A DNA stretch of 64,000 nucleotides, from contig NZ_CP097885.1 in the NCBI RefSeq assembly GCF_023614525.1, forward strand, positions 1,176,501 through 1,240,500, written 5' to 3'. Every line of letters begins with the position of its first letter. Position 1 is the stretch's first letter. This document shows positions 33,301 to 42,300 of the stretch, in pieces. The DNA is from Peptoniphilus genitalis. GTDB taxonomy: Bacteria > Bacillota > Clostridia > Tissierellales > Peptoniphilaceae. Position numbers and translations under genes: made by a program. Below the pieces are notes generated by a model. It had not been told where the DNA came from. It ran no database searches and saw nothing but the letters and a program-made list of their open reading frames with translations.

Positions 33301-36300
33301 TAAAGGTGGCGGAACTAACCAAAACACTAGATTAGATATAGTTGGTTATGATAATAACAATGGACTAAGCGTTGAAGTATTTGATGTAAGCCCAGGCCAA
33401 AGGGATGCAGTATCTGAAGCTATGGACCTACAAAATAGTCCAGAGAAAAAGGCTGGCGGCAATGTTCTAGGATCAGTCCATAGAAATGCCATTACAGGCG
33501 GCCCAAACACATTTGATTCATTTACACAAAGAACAGGTTACCAAATCAAATTCCCATACCAAAGATTTGATGGAGACTGGGGCTTCCTTGTAAAAATAAC
33601 AGGAAGAAACAATTCTTCTGATGGGACAGTATCTTATGACTGGCTAACAGAAAACAACCCAGGAAACAACGCCAAGATTCAAAAAGCAATTTACCCAGTT
33701 GACCCAAGTAAAACGTCAAGCAATACAGGCGGTTCTGCAGGCAAAACAAAAGACACTATAGTAACTATTAAAAATGAAAAGTTTAAAACTTCACCAATTG
33801 AAGTTACTAAGGTAACAACTGACAAGGAAAAACTTGGAAAGGCAACTTTCGTTCTAAAGGATTCAGATAACAATATCCTAAAGACAGTAACTTCTATTAG
33901 TACTGAAGGCGAGGACAAAGGTAAGGTAAACTTTGGACAAATGCCTCCAGGACACTATGTAATAGAAGAAGTTGCAAGTCCTGATGGCTATATTGAGTCA
34001 CAATTAGTATTTGACGTAGTAGTGGATAATGCCAACCAAGTAACTTACTCAGCTAGATTCAAGGATGGCAAGGGTACACCTGTCCAAGGTGTAGACTACT
34101 GGATAGAAAACGAAGAAATAGCTGATGAAGACACTAGAGTCCCAGTTACAACTGTTAATCAAAAGATGTATATCAGTGAAAACAACCCAGGTGAAATAGG
34201 TACCCAAGACGGAGTATGGGAAGCCTACCGTTATGAGTCTCTAAATTACGAGGCAAAAATAACTACAAGTAAAGCCAAACCAGGTGGTAGACTAACTATC
34301 CAGTTTGACCCTAACCTAGATTTCACTCAATATGTAAACGAAATACCAAAGATTATAGATAATGGCGAAGTTATAGCAAAACCATATTTTAACTATGACT
34401 CTAACACCCTAACTTATGTCTTCACCGATAAGGCAAAGGGAGGAAAGCTTAACTTTAACTTAAAAATAGTTGGTATAATCCCATCTAAGTTCTATGCTAA
34501 GAACTCAGGAACTTACTACTTCACAAACGTAGTTGCGCCAGGACAAAAAAATGTACAGGGAAATCAAAAAGATGAAAATATTGAAATAAAAGCCTTCTAC
34601 GATGACTACGACTCAGCTAGAGATGGATCCCAACCAACACAAATGTACTACTTTAGAGACGTATACAAGGAAGGCGACCAATGGTATGTAAAAGCACTAG
34701 CTTACTATAACCCAAAGGCCAATGCCCAAGGTAGCCGTAGAAACGCTAGAACCCTATCATTTAACTGGATGACTACAGACTGGTTCCCTAATAAGCAAAT
34801 AGCTAGGTGGGAAGGCTACGGACAAAAACCAGCCTATGAACTTGATGACCTAAAGGTTTATAGAGTCCTTCCAGTACCAACAGGGTTTAAAAACTTTGTG
34901 ACTAATGAGCCAAATATGCCTAGGTCCATGGGTATCATTCCAGAAAATGACCCAAATACCTACAACTTAGTTTATAGTCAAAAAATAAAACCAAATGAAA
35001 GCTTATACGACAGACAAGGTAATATATCTGTAACTTATGACCCATCTAAGATAATATCATCTGGTGGCGTAAATACATCTTTACCATTATCTGTCTCAAT
35101 GCCACAAATATCTTCTGCCAACGAAGGTTATGTAATTGAACAAACCTTCAAGGTAACGGACTTAGATAAATTTAGGTCGAAATTTAGAACCTTCTATATG
35201 ACAAACGGCAACCTAGAGTCTGCCTTTGCATCCAAGGTAAACCTAAACGAATCAGCAGCTTCACAAGCTGGCAAGGAAATTCCAAAGTACTACAAGCAAA
35301 AGATAATGATGGCAAACGAAAAGTATGTACCAGCTAAGTTTTCTATCAAGAAGTTCAGTGAAGCTGATAAGAAGCTACTAGCAGGGGCAGTATTTACTTT
35401 AACTGATAAATCGGGCAAGGCAGTATCAAGGACTACAGGTACAGATGGTATCTTAACCTTTGATAACCTAAAGCCAGGAGAATATACACTTAAGGAAACG
35501 ACAGCACCAAAAGACTATAACCTAGTAGAAAAAACATGGAATATTAACGTGTCCAAGGATGGTTATGTAACCATCAGAGAAATAAGCTTTGACGGTCAAG
35601 GAGACTACCTAGTAGGAGATAATCTAACTCTTGATGTATCCAACAGACCTAGTGGAACAGACTTTAAGGTCTACAAAAAAGACGACACTAACCAACCACT
35701 TCAAGGAGCAGAATTTACGCTAACTAAGGATGGAGCTTTGGTTAAGAAAGTAAAATCCGACCCTAACGGTGTAGTAAGCTTTGAAAAGCTATCTAAAGGA
35801 ACGTATATATTAGAAGAAACTAATCCGCCAGCGGGCTTTAAAAAGCTTGACAAAAAATGGGTAGTAGAAGTAGGCGATAATAACAAGGCCAAAGTCTACG
35901 AATATAAAGACCCTGATGCTACAAGGCCACCAGAAAAAGAAAACACTGATGCGACTAAATCTTTGTTTGGCAAAGATGGAACAAAATGGGTCGACGTGGC
36001 CCACAGACCTCTTACAGGTTGGAGTCTAGATGACAACAGATGGGGTGGCTATACAGGTAATAACCATCAACCATACAAAATGGGTACTAGGATCCTTGGT
36101 ATCAATAAGGGCCAAAAATATGTAATCCAAAGATATGTTATTAATCCAGAAGGCGGAGCGATGGATCTTAACTCTGCGGTAATCCACAGAGAAAAACCAC
36201 AATACAACAATATGACCTGGTATGCAGGAAATGAAGAAATAAAAGCCTTTATTTTAGACAAACCAGTAACAGGAAATGTTGAAGATATTAGACTACAAGA

Positions 36301-39300
36301 CTTTGGAATAACTGAATTAAATATCGGTGGACTAAATCCAGATATTACAACAGGGAAAGTTCAATATTCTGGTGGACAAAATAGGCTAAGCCTACAATTT
36401 ACTGATAATGGTAAGACTAAGATTGGCAACCATCCTATAGTAATAGATGTCAAAGTACCATACGACTCTCCAAATGCTGGAGTAGGTACAGGTATGGACC
36501 TTTACGCTGATGGAACAGTTTACTGGAAGTCTTACTACTACGAATCAGTATCCTATATAGTAGAAGGAAAGGACGTAAAAGAGAAACAAGACGACCCTGC
36601 AACACCAAACATCAAGGGTGACCATGTATCTGATGGTTCCTTAGACGTTACCAACGAAAGAGAAAGACACAACTTCAAATTCAAAAAGGTAGACCAAGAT
36701 AAGGATACTGATGCAGTAACAGGAGCAACATTTAAACTCCAAGGACCAAAAATAGATGATAATAATCTAGGAGATGAGTTCTGGGCTCATTCAGGAACAG
36801 ATGGTATTGTTAACTTTGACAACCTAGTTCCAGGTGTTTACAAACTTACAGAAACAGGGCCAGCCCAAGGTTATGAACCATCTCATACAGACTGGACAGT
36901 CTTTGTTAAAAAAGACGGGAAGGTCTATATTAGAGATAACAACTCTAGCACAGGAGGACAAACTAATCCTGATACTCAATGGCAAAAGGTAAGTCCAAAT
37001 GGAAAAGAAATAAACAAGACCTTTGCAAACTTACCAAACAACCCACCAAAGGTTGCTACTCAAATAGTTGAAGTAAATAAAAAACTCAACAAGTTTAGAC
37101 AGGTCTTTATCATAAATGGTAATCCAGAAGACTTGAAGAACACATACTTTGAACTACATGCACAAGAAGAAAAAAGGAGCCTAAATGATACTAATGTAAG
37201 GATAGTATCTCTAAAGGAAATCGGGGCAAACTATAAACCAGCTGACATCAAAAATCCTGGCACAGCTGTGACCTACGGAAAGGAAATCATAAACAGAAAC
37301 GGCTTTGAAAGATTAAGGATAAAACCAAATGTAGCAGGTCCAGAGCACAGACTTGCCCTAACTATAGAAGGAGATATTCCATACTCAGGTACTATTGGTA
37401 CAGGACTAGACTTCTACAACTATGGTTCTTATGACCAAAATAACAAATACAATGGTAACCATTACTGGGCAGCAGAAAGCTATAAAACATTAGCAGACAT
37501 GACACTTCTAGCTGCAGACCCATCATCAACAGGCAAATCAAGGTCAGTCTATGTAGGTGATGCTTTAGCAAGTACATCTGCGAGAGCATCTCTATACACT
37601 GCAAAGGCGCAAGAAGTAAACGTAGCAAATGCATTGTTAAAACCAGAGTTGGTAACAAGCCCATCATCTGTTGTAGATAACATAGCTATGGCAAATGCTA
37701 AGAGAAACATCATAAAACTTGCTAACGAAGAAGCTCTAGCTACAAGTGGTTTAGAAATGAGTAATAATTTAGTTAGTGCCCCAGTAGGAGCAGGGCAAGA
37801 TTGGGAAGCTGTTGATCCTAACAATTCAGATTCACCAACAACAAGAAACGATAATCCTGAGAAAATTCAAACTAAGATAACTGATATTAACAAAAACGAT
37901 GGTAAGATTAGGCAAGTTTTCCTAGTAAACAAAGAAAACATTAAGATGATTAAGGCAAGACTTGATTTTCACGCTCAGCCTAAAAACATGAATGTTATTG
38001 GGCCGGGAGTTAATGCAAATAACTATCCAGTAAATCTTAATATAGTTAGTGTAAGACCAGTGTCTACAAACTCAACATTAGATAATCCAAATTACACTGG
38101 TGGAGAACTTCCATATAAAAGTGCAAACTACAATGAATTAACTTACTGGAGAAACCAATTAACATTAGACAATAATAACTATCAAAGTCCTTTTGTTGTT
38201 GTAGTAGAGTTTGAATATCAAAAATCAGGTGCTATAGGATTAGGTGCAGATTACCAACCTAATCGTGGAGATGCAAATAAAAAGTATTGGGCTGCTGAAT
38301 CTTATACAACTGGACCAGCAGGTATTAACAAAAACCAACCAAAGATAACTTATGAATACGGCTCTGAATCCACAGAAATTCCAATAGTAGATTACTCCAA
38401 TGACCCTTCAAAATATGTTAAAGACCCTAACCTTGAAAAAGGAAAATACAGAATTGAAGAAGGTACGATAGGAAACAAGAGAACCTATTATAAATATGAA
38501 TTAAAAGATGGAGTTCGTACTGGAAATAAGGAAATTGATACTAGCAAAGGTACAAATGGTATTACTATAATAAACGAAATGGTACCAAAGCTTAGATATA
38601 TTGGTACAAAAGATGTAGCTTCCTCAACAGTAACAATAACTTTTGATGGAAATGGTGGAAAGTGGCACATGGATCCTCAAACTGTAACCAAAGGCTTAGA
38701 GTATGAATTACCAGGATGCTCATTTGTAGCGCCAGATAATACTAAAGAATTTGATGCATGGTTAGTAGGTGGAGTGAGAAAAAATCCAGGAGATAAGATT
38801 ACAGTAAATGACAATATTATTGTCAAAGCTATTTGGAAAGATAAAGCTGCCCCACAACCAATAGAATACACAATAACATCTTACAGCGATGCAAATGGAA
38901 ATTCTGTTACAGCTAATCTAGCTAAAGCTACTAAAGATACAAAAGTTGATTTGACAGTAACAGCAAACAGCAATTACTCTTTAGCAACTATTTGGATAGA
39001 GGACGAATCTGGTCAAAAAATTCAAGATGTCATTAATAACACCTTTAATATGCCAGAGAAAAATGTCCACATTAAAGCGACATTTAAACCAAAACAACAA
39101 GTTAAATCTTTCTATGTAGGAAGTGAACCACATGGTTGGGGTAATGTTACTGTAGATCCTACAGAATCTAGAAATCAATATGCTAAAGTAGGAGAAAAAG
39201 TCACTTTCACCCTAAATCCATACACAGGATACAAGGCTACTGGAGCAACAGTAACAAAGAATAAAGGCGGACTAATAGATGTACAATTTGATCCATCTAC

Positions 39301-42300
39301 AAATAAGGGCTATTTCATAATGCCTGATATTAGCCCATCTGATGCTGTAACTGTTCGTGGTGTCTTTAAAGAAATCCCAGCAGGAACAAGGGAAGAAAAA
39401 TATACTTCTACAGAAAAAATACCATTTAAAGTAGAAAAAACTGTAGACCCTAATCTTGCTCCAGGTGAGAAAAAAGTAGACCAAGCGGGTAAAGAAGGTA
39501 GCGTAACTTATAACTACACTATCTCAATCGAAAAGGGAACTGCTCCAGATGCAGCCTACCCAGCAGATTGGCCACAAGACCTACTAGCAACCTTTCAAGC
39601 AATGAAGCAACCTGGCGATAGGATTGCAGCCTATGCTAGAACAGAAGTAGAAGGTTCAAGAATAGGACCAACTACAGAAAAGGTTCGTGTTGGTAAGTCT
39701 AATGACCCAATCGATAGCTATGAACCACAACCTGGTGACATTGAAGTTCCAGCTGATGATGCAGCAGAGATTATAAAGATTCCTAACAAGAAGCAAGGTT
39801 TCGTTACAAAGCTATTTAAGAGAAATGCCATAGGCAGACCTCTTGAAGGAGCAACGTTCAGTGTCAATAAGATGACAGATGACACTTACAAGACAAGGGA
39901 CAAGTCCTTTGCACCAGCAATAGGAACATCAGACAAAGATGGAAATATAACCTTCACAGACCAAGCTGGAAACCCTATAGCCCTTAAACCAGGATACTAC
40001 ACTCTAACAGAGGACAAGGCTCCTACAGGCTACAAGAAAATTACAGCTGACTGGAAGATTCAAGTTAAAGACGACGGCGGACGTGTCTATGCAGTCTACA
40101 AGGGACCATCTGACACACCATCAAGTCTAGTAAATGATAATAAAAAGGCCAATGCTGGAGATAAGATTGAAAAAAACATTACAGTCAAGTCAAGGCTAAC
40201 TGATATTAACCCAGAAAATAAGACATTTGTACAAAGAATCTATATAGATACTAGAAACCATTCTGGAATCCTTAACGTTCAAATCACTCCAGAGCACAAG
40301 AGAGAGGAAATTGACAGACCAGGACTACCACCAGTAACTATAAAAGAAGGGGTTAAGACAGCTTATAGATCAACTTATAAGATTTCTAACGCAGCTACAA
40401 ATAAGGATATAAGTGATGGAAACTTTGACCATATCCTAAGGACCTACGACCTTTCTGGTGATGACGTGTCCATGGTTAACACAGCAAGGTGGAGACCATT
40501 TGACTGGGGCTTTGACGAAGACCAACTTAACCTAGAACCTGGAGTTTATATAGTAGAAGTTGAAGGTTACTATGACGACTCTATAATCGATAAAAGAGTT
40601 ACAAACGAAGTAAAGATAGACGAAAATTATAAATTCCTAAATAAGGAAGGAAAGAAAGATTATGATAGCGAAGGCAAGGATGTAACTAAGCCTACGCTAA
40701 AAGACCCTTACGATAGGACAGACATTGATACGGATGACCTAGCTAAGCTTGACCTCCACGTAGACCTATATGAAGGCAAGAGAGAGTTTAAGCAACTTAA
40801 GTTGGATAAAAATGGAAACAAAACTTATGAAGTTGTTGACAAAGGCTCCTACCAAGGTGGTGCTGATCAAGTAACTAATTATGTAAAGAGCAAAAATGGT
40901 GAAGACGCAGCTAAGGAATGGTCAGGAACCCAAGACCCTAAGACAAAATACGCAAACTTTGTAGGCAAAAAAGTTGTTTATAATGGAAAAACTTATGTAA
41001 CTGGTAAAGTTGATCCAGCATTAGGTGAACCATACCTACACGCTGACACATCTATAAACTTAAAACCAATTTACGACTCAACCCATGAACAAGAGTTACC
41101 TAAAGAAGGTATGGAAATCATAAACGATGAAGAAACTTATAATATTACCTTCTCTAAGCATGGTAAAGATGACCCTAATTGGAAGGATAATGGAAAGGAA
41201 GTTACAGAAAACAGACTTGAAGGCGCAATTTTTAAACTTCAAGAACTAGCACCAGGTGGTTATATAGACAAGCCAGGTACATTTGTATCTTCAGCCTTTA
41301 ACGGTTACTTCGGTTTCAGGGGATTGCCACCAGGTCGTTACAGACTAATGGAAGTAAAAGCACCAGCAGGCTACAAACCAATTAAAGATCCTATTCTTTA
41401 TATGACTATCAAATACACAGGTGACATAGTAGATGGTAAGACTGGAGAAATCACACCAGGCAGAGGTCTTGTAACCCTAGAGTATAACAAAAATGCCAAC
41501 GGCATCATCAAGTATGCTCCAGATGAACACGCAACGGTTCAAGATGGTAAGCTAGTTGACTATGTAACATCAGCCACTGCCAAGAACATGGGTAAGATTA
41601 TTAACGAAAAACCTGGCAAGGGTGCAGTAACCATTAATAAAAAAGATGGATTAAATAATGCGCTTGAAGGAGCAAACTTTAAGCTAACTAGGTTATCTAG
41701 TAAACTTCAAAAAGATCCAACTAAGCCAGAAGAAGGAAATGCTGGTGTATCCTATAGTAAAGAATCAGGTAAAGATGGTGTTGTAAAATTCGAAGAACTA
41801 CCAATTGGTAACTATCTACTAGAAGAAACTAAATCTCCAGACGGCTACCAAAACAAGGGACAAAAATGGTACTTTACCGTAGGTGGTAAGGGCCTTGACC
41901 CATACGCTGGCCCAGTAACAGAAAAGGGGCAAGACCGAACAAGCTCAATTTCAATTGCTAATCAGGTAATAGAAGTAGTAAAACCAAATGCAGATGACAA
42001 AAAACAAGAAGGAATTATCAAGCCAAACTCAGCCCACGTTCTAAGCATAAAGAGTAAATTTAAGCTAGATGATGGCATGGATATAAAACCAGGTGACTAC
42101 TTCAAAGTTAAACTATCAGACTATATGGACCTAAAGGGAATCTATGACAAAGAACTTATCGATGGTCTAGATATCTTTGCAGAAGGTATAGGAACTATTG
42201 CCAAGGCAGATTATGACTATGACAATGGTATAATCACTTATACATTCACAGACTATGCAAACACTTATGACCTTAAGAACTTTGAAACAAGTCTAACAGG

